From the NCBI RefSeq assembly GCF_000765675.1, contig NZ_JRPA02000001.1, positions 124,001-188,000 on the forward strand: a stretch of DNA of 64,000 bases, in the 5' to 3' direction. The stretch's first letter is position 1. Every line of letters begins with the position of its first letter. The position numbers and the translations under genes are program-made. The stretch comes from Helicobacter sp. MIT 05-5294 (GTDB lineage: Bacteria > Campylobacterota > Campylobacteria > Campylobacterales > Helicobacteraceae). The notes beneath the pieces are model-generated. The model had not been told where the DNA came from. It saw only the letters and a list, made by a program, of their open reading frames with translations, and ran no database searches. Shown here piece by piece: positions 43,946 to 53,274 of this stretch.

Positions 43946-44425
43946 ATGGACGAGGATTTTATCAAGCCCGAAGAAGAGGATTTTTTAAACAAACCAGACG
44001 CTGATGCAGTCTTGCAAAAAGCGTGTTTAAATATTGATTTAAACAATGGCACAATCAAAGAGCAAAAATATGGAAAGTCTGCGGTTTTGCTAGAAACTTC
44101 AAGCAAAATGGTAGTGGATAAAAATGGCTTGATTCACTCGGGGAATCTGTTTTCAAGTGCCGCGTATGCTGCGCTTTTGGCGGTGAATAATCCTAATGGA
44201 ATCGTAATTGGCGCGGAAGTGAAGTTTTTAGCTCCGATTGAATTGGGCAACGAAGTGCTATTTCGCGCAGAAACTCTGCAAGAAGATACCAAAAAGCGCG
44301 AAGTCAAAGTAGAGGGATTCGTGCTTGATATTAAGATTTTTGATGCGATGTTTTATATCGCAGTTTTTGACAAGCATGTTTTAAGTCTGCATATTACAAA
44401 AGAAATGGAAAAGAAAATGGGCTAA
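43946..44425 (+). CDS. Cj0977/HP0420-like hotdog-fold protein
   Basis: 159 residues. The first 25 residues are acidic (DEDFIKPEEEDFLNKPDADA) and then the hotdog fold: GLIHSGNLFSSAAYAALLAVNNPNGIVIGAEVKFLAPIELG is the central helix and sheet, and FYIAVFDKHVLSLHI ends it. The C. jejuni homolog Cj0977 is a sigma28-dependent protein needed for full motility-linked virulence; it has the thioesterase fold without clear catalytic residues. ATG 43946 follows AAGGAG. A sigma28 promoter is just upstream. Confidence 0.88.
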   Translation: MDEDFIKPEEEDFLNKPDADAVLQKACLNIDLNNGTIKEQKYGKSAVLLETSSKMVVDKNGLIHSGNLFSSAAYAALLAVNNPNGIVIGAEVKFLAPIELGNEVLFRAETLQEDTKKREVKVEGFVLDIKIFDAMFYIAVFDKHVLSLHITKEMEKKMG

Positions 44426-44511
44426 TTATGATAGTTTGGATTCTGCATTGCCAAAGCAATCTGCAATATTAACTTTAAGAAAATGTGCAATGGAATCGCA
44501 AACTAGCGTAA

Positions 44512-45015
44512 TTATGCCTTAATAGCCTGTAAAATCTCACTTAAAATATCAATGGCTTTTGACTTTTCCGCTTCAAAGATATGTTGGGGCTTTGGACCCC
44601 AATTTCCCAATTCATCTAAATATCCGCCATTGTTTGAAAGTCTTTCTAGTGTGCTAATTGACTTCTCTAAAATATTTTCAAATTTTGTAGAATCCGTCTC
44701 ATTAAACCATTGTTGCATAATATTATATCCATTATCCGTAGTGCCATAAAGCCTTTCTGATTCTAGTGCCGCTGCTTGTGCAAAGCCTACAATAATCATA
44801 AAAGTGGCTTTTGCATCAGAAATATCCCATTCAAGAATATCCCATAATCGTTGTGGTGATTCCTCTTGTGTTTCTTGCGTGTCTTGAATCTCATTTGCGT
44901 GATTGCTTTGCAAAGATAAAAGCATATCAAACGAAGTTGTGCTATTTTGACTTTTTTCTGTTGCGCTTTTATACGCATGGATTCCATGTGTAAATGAATT
45001 TGTGCTAACTTGCAT
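44512..45015 (-). CDS. Hypothetical protein
   Basis: 167 residues starting at ATG 45015. No recognised family. First 40 residues look flexible (QVSTNSFTHGIHAYKSATEKSQNSTTSF), then acidic helix and ILEWDISDAKATFMIIVGFAQAAALESERLYG, ending in helices. No signal peptide. There is no strong ribosome site, because the start sits at the end of a decayed gene. It may be a truncated or rearranged copy of a helicobacter-specific protein. Function unknown. Confidence 0.5.
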   Translation of the reverse strand: MQVSTNSFTHGIHAYKSATEKSQNSTTSFDMLLSLQSNHANEIQDTQETQEESPQRLWDILEWDISDAKATFMIIVGFAQAAALESERLYGTTDNGYNIMQQWFNETDSTKFENILEKSISTLERLSNNGGYLDELGNWGPKPQHIFEAEKSKAIDILSEILQAIKA

Positions 45016-45122
45016 ATTCTTGTAATTTTTTCTTTATCCTCTGTGGTGTAGTTCTCTGCGCTAAAGGCGATTCCACAACTCAAAATACTCGCGAGTGCAA
45101 AACTAAAGATTCTTTTTGTAAT
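45001..45122 (-). pseudogene. Signal-peptide fragment of a lost periplasmic protein
   Basis: The minus strand has AAGGA followed seven bases later by ATT (45122) and then TKRIFSFALASILSCGIAFSAENYTTEDKEK, a complete signal peptide with an AFSA-EN cleavage site. No ATG exists where the ribosome site needs one, and the mature part runs on in a non-matching frame, so only the 5' end of a secreted-protein gene remains. If ATT is used as a start, it would make a short peptide. Confidence 0.45.
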
Positions 45123-45259
45123 TTTTAATTCCTTAAAAATTAAGATATGTAAAATTTTAAGCAAAAAGTATTCCTAAATCTAAATATTTATGGCAATGGA
45201 ATCCTCACAATAATATACGGATTTGCTAGAAGCCTAAGATTCTTAACGCAAATGTTGCT

Positions 45260-45265
45260 ATAATA
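45260..45265 (+). promoter_or_regulatory. -10 box for the PHP phosphatase gene
   Basis: TATAAT about 80 bases before the ATG, with TTAACG at 45244-45249 at a slightly short distance. No other feature in this gap. Confidence 0.4.
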
Positions 45266-45346
45266 ACCCCCTAAATGATTTAGATTTGTTGCGATTCCAT
45301 ACAGCCATATTCTCGCGACAATCAGACAAAATACAAAAGGATAACA

Positions 45347-46126
45347 ATGCGAGTGGATTTGCATAACCACACAAGCCTTTGCAAACACGCAACAGGCACA
45401 ATGGAAGAGTATGTTTTAAAGGCAATCCAAGAGGGGATTGATGTTTTTGGATTCTCTTGCCATAATCCGATGAATTTTGATAAAGATTACCGAATGAGCT
45501 TTGAAGAATTGCCCTTGTATCTGAATGAAATTGCACGACTTAAAGAAAAATATGCGGGGCAAATTGAGATTCTTAGTGCGTTAGAGATTGATTATTTGCC
45601 CCCATTTATGGAAGAGAAGTTGCTAGAATTGCCGCTAGATTATAGAATCGGAGCGGTGCATTTTTTGGGAGATTGGGGGTTTGATAATCCGGAATTTATC
45701 CGTGAATATGCCAAACGCGATATTAATGATTGTTGGAGTGAGTATTTCAAAGCCACAGAGGCATTGGCAAATAGCGGGAAGTTTGATATTTTGGCGCATA
45801 TGGATTTGATGAAAATTTTTAATTATCGCCCGACAAAAGACTTGCGCCTTGAAATAGAATCCACGCTTAAAGCAGTAAAAAAAGCGAATATGTGTGTGGA
45901 GTTGAATGCTGCGGGATTCCGCAAAGAAGTAGGGGAACAATATCCGAGTGTGGAGATTTTGCAAATGGCGTATGCGTTGGAGATTCCAATCAGCTTTGGA
46001 AGCGACGCACACGCGGTGGAGCAAATCAACTTTAAGCGTTTGGAGCTAGAATCTATCGCAAAATCCATAGGCTATACGAAATGCGCAGTATATCGCCAAA
46101 GAGAGCGTGAATTGGTGGAATTTTAG
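45347..46126 (+). CDS. Histidinol-phosphatase family PHP hydrolase
   Basis: 259 residues. RVDLHNHTSLCKHATGTMEEYV opens the polymerase-and-histidinol-phosphatase fold (HxH plus K/H cluster), then FSCHNPMNF, SALEIDYLP, AVHFLG and the terminal metal residues (LAHMDLMKIF, FGSDAHAVEQI). This fits HisK/HisJ-type L-histidinol-phosphatase, the eighth step of histidine synthesis, though the fold is also used for other phosphoesters. ATG 45347 follows AAAAGGATAAC. Stands alone. Confidence 0.85.
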   Translation: MRVDLHNHTSLCKHATGTMEEYVLKAIQEGIDVFGFSCHNPMNFDKDYRMSFEELPLYLNEIARLKEKYAGQIEILSALEIDYLPPFMEEKLLELPLDYRIGAVHFLGDWGFDNPEFIREYAKRDINDCWSEYFKATEALANSGKFDILAHMDLMKIFNYRPTKDLRLEIESTLKAVKKANMCVELNAAGFRKEVGEQYPSVEILQMAYALEIPISFGSDAHAVEQINFKRLELESIAKSIGYTKCAVYRQRERELVEF

Positions 46127-46194
46127 TGTTGATTCTTAAAGAATCTCAATAAAAATTAAGTAAAATTGCGCTAAATTCTCATCTCTTTTTACTT

Positions 46195-46200
46195 TATAAT
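46195..46200 (+). promoter_or_regulatory. -10 box for selC
   Basis: TATAAT, 26 bases before the tRNA-Sec 5' end; the preceding TTTTTACT stretch has the T-rich look of vegetative promoters here. Confidence 0.5.
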
Positions 46201-46225
46201 AATGCTTTTGAGTTTGGGAGCTTTT

Positions 46226-46324
46226 GGAGGGTATATGTCGCTGGTGGGCATCGTGGGCTTCAAACCCATTTGAGCGGATAGGTGTCTATTTGCTGGGGAG
46301 TTCGATTCTCTCACCCTCTCGCCA
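46226..46324 (+). tRNA. selC: Selenocysteine tRNA (anticodon UCA)
   Basis: A 99-base sequence ending in GCCA with the tRNA-Sec layout: long D stem (ATGTC/GGCAT), GTGGG-CTTCAAA-CCCAT anticodon arm with TCA, a 9-bp extra arm (AGCGGATAG / CTATTTGCT with a GTGT loop), and a T stem GGGAG-TTCGATT-CTCTC. The acceptor pairs GGAGGGT with ACCCTCT (one G-U), but the pair next to GCCA (T46225 with C46320) does not form, so the 5' end could be off by one. The organism should therefore make selenoproteins such as formate dehydrogenase, none of which lie in this window. Confidence 0.92.
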
Positions 46325-46414
46325 CTTTTAAGATATTTTTAAGGAATTACTATCAAAACAAATTTTTTAAAAACTCTAACGGAATATTTTACAAAGAAAA
46401 AAATCTCTTACAAA

Positions 46415-49400
46415 ATGCAGAGTGTCTCTGCGTTGCTAATATTTGGAATCTTGACGATTTTAGGGACTTTGGAGACTTTTTCGTTTTTAAACCCTTTGAG
46501 CAAAGCCCAATTTTGGCTTTTTGGCTATGTGGGTTATGTTTGGCTGTTTGTTGTGGCATTTTTGGCTTATCGTTCTGCGGGTTTACCTAATTTCAAAGAA
46601 AGTCGGTTTTTAGAAAAAACGCTTGGTGCTGTTATCGGCGTTTTTGCTTTGCTTGTTTTGCAGGGATTGTTTTTTGAACACGCGGGAATTTTAGGTGTTG
46701 CATTTAATAGTGTGCTTGCGCCCATCATCACGCCTTTAGGTGTTTTTGTCTTGGATTTGGCTTGTTTTGGGTTTAGTGTGATTCTATATAGCGGAAAATC
46801 CCCCAAAGAATTAGCCAAAATGCTTGTTAAAGACTTAAGAGAGGATTTGCAGCAAAGCAAGATTCCGCAAGAAAAAATCACAAAACACAAGCAAAGTATT
46901 AAAAATTTCGCCCTAAGATTAAAAGCTTTTTTCACGCCACCAAGCAAACAGGATTCTAAAAACTATCAAGAATTCGCACAAGGAGAAATGCCACAAAACA
47001 CTATCCAAGAATCCCACGCGCATAAATCCTCCATTTTGCCTTTTGCAAAAACCCCAAATGCTCCACGCGCATTGACTTTGGAAGAGTTGATTGAGCAAAG
47101 CAAGAATAATCCACCACCTAATCCATTTGGCTTTAACCTTAAAGAAGCAGAGGAAAATGCACAAGAAGATTCTTTGGAAGAAGATTTTGCCGAAGAATCA
47201 GCCAATGAGACTTTTGGAGACTTTAATTCCCAAGAGCCTTTTGAAAAAGAAATTGATGAACTAAGACAAGAAGCCGAATTGCCAATGCGAGAAGACAATC
47301 CGCTTGAAAATCATTTCAAAGAATCAGAAAATATCCCGCAAATCCGCATTGTTAGCCCACAAGAAGCAAAGCAACAAGGCTTTGATGTCGCGCAATTTCA
47401 GCAGGAATCTATCGCAAGTTTGGAGAGTTTCAAACTCTTTGAACAAAATTATTCATATCCCGATGAAGAGCCAAAAGAAGAGGTGATTCGGCTTATCAAA
47501 AAAGAAGAATTAAGCACGGATAGGATTGCGCAAAACGACTTTTCTAATGAGTTTAAAACACAACCCCAAGATTCTTATGTAAATCAAGAGATTCCACAAG
47601 ATTTACGAAACTCGCAGGATTCCACCGCACAAACTCCAAAACCTAAGCCCATCAAGGCTTATCCTAAGAATCTTTACGCCGCCACGCCCTTTAGTGCGTA
47701 TTATGATAAAAAACCTGTTGGCACACAGGATTGCCTCGTGCAAGAAAATGCGACAAATGGGGATTATGCTCACGATTTGCCCAAATCCAAAGAATCGCGA
47801 GTTTCCGAGCCAAGCACGATTTTTTACTATGGCAATCTAAAAAGCACACGCCCAATTCAAGCGCAAGAAATGCAACAGATTGCACAAGCAAGATTGCAAA
47901 CCAACGAAAGCCCAAAAGAAGCTTTAAATGAGATTCCAAACCCAACGCAAGAAGGAATCCCAAGTGATGGGGGGTTGCCACAAGAAGAGGCGCAAGAAGA
48001 GGTTAAAATAGCTGAAACGATTGAAGCAATTGAAACAACAAGTGAAAGCCTAAATGAAAATGCAGAATCCAATGAGGATTTCAGTGTAAATGAAAATGCA
48101 ATTCCTAAAGAGAATCTTAATGAAAACCTTAATGACAATCCAAACTCCAATGAGAATCCCAATCCGATTCCACAAGAAAATGTAAATGAGATTCCACCTC
48201 AAGCAGATTCTCCAACGCTCAACCATATTATCCGACAAGTGATTCAAGAGTTTATGGAATCCCAACCCAAGCAATCTTCTTTGGATTCTAAAGAAAGTGA
48301 GAGTTGGGAAGAGGAAAAGGATAAAGCGCAAAAAGAGCCACCAAAAGAAGCGCAAAACTCTAATACTTACGAATCTCTAATGCAGAATCCAAGCTTTTTA
48401 AATTCTACAAAGGCGACCGAGATTAACGAAGCGGAAATCCCCTATATTCAGCCTTTTGTGGCGAATAATATTCCTAATTATGGATATATGCCAACGCCAC
48501 AAAGCATTCCGCAAGAAAAAATGTCAACTTCTGAAGTGATTAGTTTGTTTGACAATGCCACAAAAGCTCAAAAAGTGCCAAATAGTGTGCAAAATGTAGA
48601 ATCCCAAACTTTAGAGGATTCCGCATTTAAAAACTTAGAAACAAAAGAAGACAACTTAAATTTAGCCAACGAATCTGCCCTTATTGCTTCTGCGTCTTCA
48701 AATGCGGAATCTTTAAGCCATTCTGCACAAACTGAACCACAAAACGCGGAATCTCAAAGTGCAGAATCTAAAGAATTTGTCCTGCCCAAACTAGAGTTTT
48801 TGCAAGCCCCAAAAGAAGAGCGCGTAGAGATTGATGAGGGGGAGATTGACCGCAAAATCAACGATTTGCTAAGCAAACTTAGAATGTTTAAGATTGAAGG
48901 CGATATTGTGCGCACTTATTCAGGACCTATTGTAACGACTTTTGAATTTCGCCCAAGTCCTAATGTCAAAGTCTCTAGGATTCTGACTTTGCAAGATGAT
49001 TTGGCGATGGCATTACGCGCGAAAACGATTCGGATTCAAGCTCCCGTGCCGGGCAAAGATGTCGTAGGGATAGAGATTCCAAACAACCAAATTGAAACGA
49101 TTTATTTGCGAGAAATTTTAGAGAATGAATCGTTTGTGAATTCCACTTCGCCTTTGACTTTAGCACTTGGCAAGGACATCGTGGGAAATCCTTTTGTAAC
49201 AGATTTGAAAAAGCTCCCGCATTTGCTGATTGCTGGGACGACGGGAAGCGGTAAGAGCGTGGGGATTAATGCAATGATTCTTTCTTTGCTGTATAAAAAT
49301 TCCCCCAAACAGCTTAAGCTGATTATGATTGACCCTAAAATGTTGGAATTTAGTATTTATAATGAAATTCCGCATTTGCTAACACCGGTAATCACGCAAC

Positions 49401-50161
49401 CCAAAAAGGCAATCATTGCGCTTGATAACACGGTTAAAGAAATGGAACGAAGATATGCGCTGATGAGTGAAGCAAGGATTAAAAACATTGAAGGTTATAA
49501 TCAAAAAGCCGAAATTGAAGGCTTTGAACCTTTCCCTTATATCGTGGTAATCATTGATGAATTGGCAGATTTGATGATGAGCGGAGGCAAGGAAGCGGAA
49601 GTCTCTATCTCGCGTCTTGCGCAAATGGCGCGTGCGAGTGGAATCCATCTCATCGTAGCGACACAGCGTCCAAGCGTAGATGTCGTAACAGGGCTGATTA
49701 AGGCGAATCTGCCCTCACGCATTAGCTACAAAGTCGGGCAAAAAATTGATTCTAAGGTTATTTTGGATAGTTTTGGCGCAGAATCTTTGCTGGGTCGTGG
49801 GGATATGCTTTTCACTCCACCCGGAGGCGGAATCGTGCGCTTACACGCTCCTTGGAGCACAGAAAATGAGATTGAAAAGATTGTGGAGTTTATCAAGTCT
49901 CAATGTCCGCCACAATACGATGAAAGCTTTATGCCTAATGAAGATGAGGTTTTGGGTTTGCGCGTAGAGGGGGAAACCGATGAGCTTTATGAGGAAGCCA
50001 AACGCATTATCTTAAATGATGGCAAAACCTCCATTAGCTATATCCAGCGAAGACTTGGGATTGGGTATAATAAGGCAGCAAATATTATTGAACAAATGCA
50101 AGCGCGTGGATTCTTAAGTGAGCCAAATTCTAAAGGAGTGCGTGAAATTTTGGGTGATTAA
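46415..50161 (+). CDS. ftsK: DNA translocase FtsK
   Basis: 1248 residues, about 300 longer than usual for Campylobacterota. Four membrane helices in the first 130 residues; then a very long linker (about 140-810) rich in Gln, Asn, Pro, Glu and Ser with repeated NENxN/NPNxN; then the motor. Walker A GTTGSGKSVGIN is near residue 940 and Walker B VVIIDELADLMM near 1045. The end has the gamma winged-helix domain (DGKTSISYIQRRLGIGYNKAANIIEQMQARGFL) that reads KOPS-type sites. It couples chromosome segregation to division. ATG 46415 has no ribosome site, while an AAGGA at 46341-46345 precedes in-frame ATT and ATC codons, so the true N-terminus may be about 20 residues longer. Confidence 0.93.
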   Translation: MQSVSALLIFGILTILGTLETFSFLNPLSKAQFWLFGYVGYVWLFVVAFLAYRSAGLPNFKESRFLEKTLGAVIGVFALLVLQGLFFEHAGILGVAFNSVLAPIITPLGVFVLDLACFGFSVILYSGKSPKELAKMLVKDLREDLQQSKIPQEKITKHKQSIKNFALRLKAFFTPPSKQDSKNYQEFAQGEMPQNTIQESHAHKSSILPFAKTPNAPRALTLEELIEQSKNNPPPNPFGFNLKEAEENAQEDSLEEDFAEESANETFGDFNSQEPFEKEIDELRQEAELPMREDNPLENHFKESENIPQIRIVSPQEAKQQGFDVAQFQQESIASLESFKLFEQNYSYPDEEPKEEVIRLIKKEELSTDRIAQNDFSNEFKTQPQDSYVNQEIPQDLRNSQDSTAQTPKPKPIKAYPKNLYAATPFSAYYDKKPVGTQDCLVQENATNGDYAHDLPKSKESRVSEPSTIFYYGNLKSTRPIQAQEMQQIAQARLQTNESPKEALNEIPNPTQEGIPSDGGLPQEEAQEEVKIAETIEAIETTSESLNENAESNEDFSVNENAIPKENLNENLNDNPNSNENPNPIPQENVNEIPPQADSPTLNHIIRQVIQEFMESQPKQSSLDSKESESWEEEKDKAQKEPPKEAQNSNTYESLMQNPSFLNSTKATEINEAEIPYIQPFVANNIPNYGYMPTPQSIPQEKMSTSEVISLFDNATKAQKVPNSVQNVESQTLEDSAFKNLETKEDNLNLANESALIASASSNAESLSHSAQTEPQNAESQSAESKEFVLPKLEFLQAPKEERVEIDEGEIDRKINDLLSKLRMFKIEGDIVRTYSGPIVTTFEFRPSPNVKVSRILTLQDDLAMALRAKTIRIQAPVPGKDVVGIEIPNNQIETIYLREILENESFVNSTSPLTLALGKDIVGNPFVTDLKKLPHLLIAGTTGSGKSVGINAMILSLLYKNSPKQLKLIMIDPKMLEFSIYNEIPHLLTPVITQPKKAIIALDNTVKEMERRYALMSEARIKNIEGYNQKAEIEGFEPFPYIVVIIDELADLMMSGGKEAEVSISRLAQMARASGIHLIVATQRPSVDVVTGLIKANLPSRISYKVGQKIDSKVILDSFGAESLLGRGDMLFTPPGGGIVRLHAPWSTENEIEKIVEFIKSQCPPQYDESFMPNEDEVLGLRVEGETDELYEEAKRIILNDGKTSISYIQRRLGIGYNKAANIIEQMQARGFLSEPNSKGVREILGD

Positions 50162-50212
50162 TCCTTGATAAAATTTTGCCTTTGTAAGGTTAAAGTTTAA
50201 GATAAGTTTTGA

Positions 50213-50218
50213 TAGAAT
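50213..50218 (+). promoter_or_regulatory. -10 box for tig-clpP-def
   Basis: TAGAAT after GTTTTGA, 43 bases before the trigger factor ATG, which has GGAGC at suitable spacing. Confidence 0.45.
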
Positions 50219-50261
50219 AAGCCCCATACAATGTTAAATTAAATTTTGGAGCATACAAAGA

Positions 50262-51563
50262 ATGAACTCAAGTCTGAAAGTTAAAAGTATTAATAGTGCA
50301 AATGCGGTTGCAGAGGCTGTTATTCCTACGGATACACTGAATCAAAAGTTGGACAAAGTAACCAAAGCTGCAAGTAAAAATGTCAAAATTGACGGATTCC
50401 GCAAAGGGCATGTTCCTGCGAGTGCAATCAAACAACGCTATGGCAAACAGCTAGAAGAAGACGCACAAAGAGAATGTGTGCAAGAACTCTTGCAAGAGAT
50501 TCTAAAAGAGCTTAAAGTAGAAGCACAAGCACTCATCGGCGACCCACGCATTACGAAGTTTGACAAAAAAGACAATGGGATTGAAGTGGAGATTGAATTG
50601 AGCTTGACTCCTAATGTTCCTTTGGATAGAGTAGAAGAATGCGTCCCAGAAGTGAAGATTCCGGAAGTTACAGAGGAAGACATCACAAAAAGACTTGAAG
50701 ATATAGCAAGTGCAAGAGCTCCTCTTGTAGGTATTGAAGATGGCAGACGCAAACTAAAAGACGGAGAATATGCGAAAATCAACTTTGAAGGGTTTATTGA
50801 TGGTGAGCCTTTTGAAGGAGGAAAAGCGGAGAATTATTTGTTGCAAATCGGCAGCAAATCTTTCATTGAAGGTTTTGAAGAGCAGCTCATTGGTATGAAA
50901 AAAGCAGAGGAAAAAGAAATCAATGTAACTTTCCCAGAGAATTACCAAGCAGCGCATTTAGCAGGGAAACCCGCCGTTTTTAAAGTCAAGTTGTTAGAGA
51001 TTCAAACAAAAGGAAAGATTGAAATTGACGATAACTTCGCCAAGACGCTTTTGCCAGAAGAGAAAGATGCGAGCGTTGAAACGCTAAAAGAAAAAATCAA
51101 ACAACAACTCCAAAACGAGAAAAAACACGAGATTTATAACAATCAGCTAAAAGAGATTTTGATTGAAAATCTTAACAAAAATATCACATTTGATTTGCCG
51201 GATTCTATCGTGCGCCAAGAAATGGATTTGTTGTTTAGGAATAGCTTGGTTTCTCTTTCTAAAGAAGAGCAAGAAAAACTTGCCAAAGAACCTGAAGCAC
51301 TCAAATCTAAGCGCGAAGAGCAAAGAGAAAATGCAGAAAAAAGTGTGCGCATCACTTTCATTATTGACGCAATCGCAAAGCGCGATAAAATAGATGTCCC
51401 AGATAACGAAGTGGTCAATACAATTTATTATGAAGCCATGGCAATGCGTCAAGATCCAAAGGCGATTTTTGAATATTATAAAAATAACAATTTAATCCCC
51501 GCAGTAAAAATGGCAATGCTTGAAGATAGAATTTTAACTGCATTGTTGGATAAGAGGGCATAA
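50262..51563 (+). CDS. tig: Trigger factor
   Basis: 433 residues: ribosome-binding domain ending with the signature GFRKGHVP near residue 45, the FKBP peptidyl-prolyl isomerase domain ([12 protein letters not shown] through [21 protein letters not shown]), and the helical C-terminal chaperone arms. It is the first chaperone met by nascent chains. Overlaps clpP by one base (TAATG), the standard tig-clpP pairing. Complete. Confidence 0.96.
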   Translation: MNSSLKVKSINSANAVAEAVIPTDTLNQKLDKVTKAASKNVKIDGFRKGHVPASAIKQRYGKQLEEDAQRECVQELLQEILKELKVEAQALIGDPRITKFDKKDNGIEVEIELSLTPNVPLDRVEECVPEVKIPEVTEEDITKRLEDIASARAPLVGIEDGRRKLKDGEYAKINFEGFIDGEPFEGGKAENYLLQIGSKSFIEGFEEQLIGMKKAEEKEINVTFPENYQAAHLAGKPAVFKVKLLEIQTKGKIEIDDNFAKTLLPEEKDASVETLKEKIKQQLQNEKKHEIYNNQLKEILIENLNKNITFDLPDSIVRQEMDLLFRNSLVSLSKEEQEKLAKEPEALKSKREEQRENAEKSVRITFIIDAIAKRDKIDVPDNEVVNTIYYEAMAMRQDPKAIFEYYKNNNLIPAVKMAMLEDRILTALLDKRA

Positions 51564-52153
51564 TGAGCTATTATGTGCCAACGGTCATTGAAAAATCTGG
51601 GAGGGGTGAGCGTGCTTATGATATTTATTCTAGGCTTTTAAAAGATAGAATCATTTTGTTAAGTGGGCAAATTGACGATGGGGTAGCTTCTTCTATCGTC
51701 GCACAGCTTTTATTTTTGGAAGCTGAAGATCCAGAAAAAGATATTTTTTTGTATATCAATTCTCCCGGAGGAGTTGTAACAAGCGGGCTTAGTATTTATG
51801 ATACGATGAATTATGTGAAACCTGATATTAGCACGATTTGCATTGGTCAAGCGGCAAGTATGGGAGCATTTTTGCTTAGTTGTGGGACAAAGGGCAAACG
51901 CTATTCTCTGCCCAATTCTCGTATTATGATTCATCAGCCATTAGGAGGAGCGCAAGGACAAGCCACAGAGATTGAAATCCAAGCGAAAGAGATTTTGCGC
52001 CTTAAGGCAAGTTTGAATGAGATTTTGGCTGCTAATACGAATCAGCCATTAGAGAAAATCGCTAAAGATACCGATAGAGATTTCTATCTAAGTGCTTATG
52101 AAGCGCAAGAATATGGATTGATTGACAATGTTTTAACTAAGAGCTTAAAATAA
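51563..52153 (+). CDS. clpP: ATP-dependent Clp protease proteolytic subunit ClpP
   Basis: 196 residues. Serine protease subunit that pairs with ClpX or ClpA. Catalytic Ser in [11 protein letters not shown] (near 98), His in IMIHQPLGG (near 123) and Asp later (near 172) are present; the propeptide is very short. Overlaps tig by one base and is followed 12 bp later by the GGDEF-like gene. Confidence 0.97.
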   Translation: MSYYVPTVIEKSGRGERAYDIYSRLLKDRIILLSGQIDDGVASSIVAQLLFLEAEDPEKDIFLYINSPGGVVTSGLSIYDTMNYVKPDISTICIGQAASMGAFLLSCGTKGKRYSLPNSRIMIHQPLGGAQGQATEIEIQAKEILRLKASLNEILAANTNQPLEKIAKDTDRDFYLSAYEAQEYGLIDNVLTKSLK

Positions 52154-52164
52154 GGGGGTAAGTG

Positions 52165-53274
52165 ATGAAAGATGATTTTGATTCATTTGAAGGATTGCAA
52201 AGCTTTGAAACAGATGGAATCGAAGAGGCTTCATCAAATGGTTCTTCTTTCTCATCGTTTGGCTTAGATACTGCTTCAACTCCGGGAGAATCCGTAGATA
52301 CAGGTTCATCAGAAGCAAATACTTTGGAGGATTATGGTGCACAAATTATCCGCTCATTAAATGCTAATGGAATTGCACCTACTCCCTATAATTATAGAAT
52401 CTATTTTGAAAAATTGCTAGAGGACAAAACACAGCAGTTTAAAGACAATGCAACCCAATTCATTAGCCTTGATTTAACACCCACAGAGCGGCAGGCTTTG
52501 CTTGAAGATAAGGTATTAAAAGCTAAGAATTATATGACAAACACCTTGCAACAAGTGGGCGCGACTTATAAAAATCTCCAACTCTTGCAAAATATTCTTA
52601 AAAAACACGAACGCGAAGTGAGTGCTACTAATAATGCGATTGCCTTACAAAACATTATCGCGGTTTTTGAAAAAGAGTTGGTTCAGCTAGGTGAAGCCAC
52701 AAAAGCGCAACTCCAAAACATCAAATCCTCCTACGATAAAAGCATTCAAGCCATTGAAAGCATCGCAAACAATATTATCTGCGATGAAAAATACGGGCTT
52801 TATAACCGCAATTTTTTGGATATTAGAATCCTTGCCGAGCTAGAATCTATCCATGTAGAAAATTACAAATCCTCCCTTGTGCTAATCCAAATCACTAAAA
52901 GCCTTGCGCGTCGCATTACTTCAGAAAAAAACACAATGCTAATCAATCGCGCAGTTTCTAAGATTCTACAAAAAATCGCCAACAAAAGTGATGTGTTGGC
53001 TTATTGTGGCGGGGAAGTTTTTGGGATTCTGCTTAGCCATAGCGATAAAGAATCCGCCAAACGCTTCGCAAATCGCTTGATTGAAAAAGTCGCAACCACA
53101 AATATCTTTTTGGGCGAAGAGGAAATTTCTCTTAGTGTTTGCACTGGAATCGTAGAGATTGATTCTGCTTCTAAAAGCAAAGAAGTCTTCAAAAACGCCC
53201 TTGAAGCACTCAAAAAAGCTTCTAATAGCAATGTTTCTTTTGTTCTTGCAGGAGAAGGCAAGGAAAAACATTGA
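52165..53274 (+). CDS. Degenerate GGDEF-domain protein
   Basis: 369 residues from ATG 52165, with AAGGGGG upstream. Residues 1-60 are acidic and Ser-rich and disordered; 60-200 form coiled coils; 200-365 is a GGDEF-type nucleotide cyclase fold (CDEKYGLYNRNFLDIRI and the hydrophobic core). The signature is CGGEVF rather than GGDEF, and the DxD metal-binding site reads QITK, so diguanylate cyclase activity is unlikely; it may bind c-di-GMP or act as a structural partner. It sits between clpP and def in the same operon, where H. pylori has none. Its end overlaps def (TTGA). Confidence 0.82.
   Translation: MKDDFDSFEGLQSFETDGIEEASSNGSSFSSFGLDTASTPGESVDTGSSEANTLEDYGAQIIRSLNANGIAPTPYNYRIYFEKLLEDKTQQFKDNATQFISLDLTPTERQALLEDKVLKAKNYMTNTLQQVGATYKNLQLLQNILKKHEREVSATNNAIALQNIIAVFEKELVQLGEATKAQLQNIKSSYDKSIQAIESIANNIICDEKYGLYNRNFLDIRILAELESIHVENYKSSLVLIQITKSLARRITSEKNTMLINRAVSKILQKIANKSDVLAYCGGEVFGILLSHSDKESAKRFANRLIEKVATTNIFLGEEEISLSVCTGIVEIDSASKSKEVFKNALEALKKASNSNVSFVLAGEGKEKH

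Noticed and set aside
46567-47298. Minus-strand ORFs of 81-126 residues opposite ftsK
   Set aside because: Shadows of the biased codons of the ftsK linker; no ribosome sites or families.
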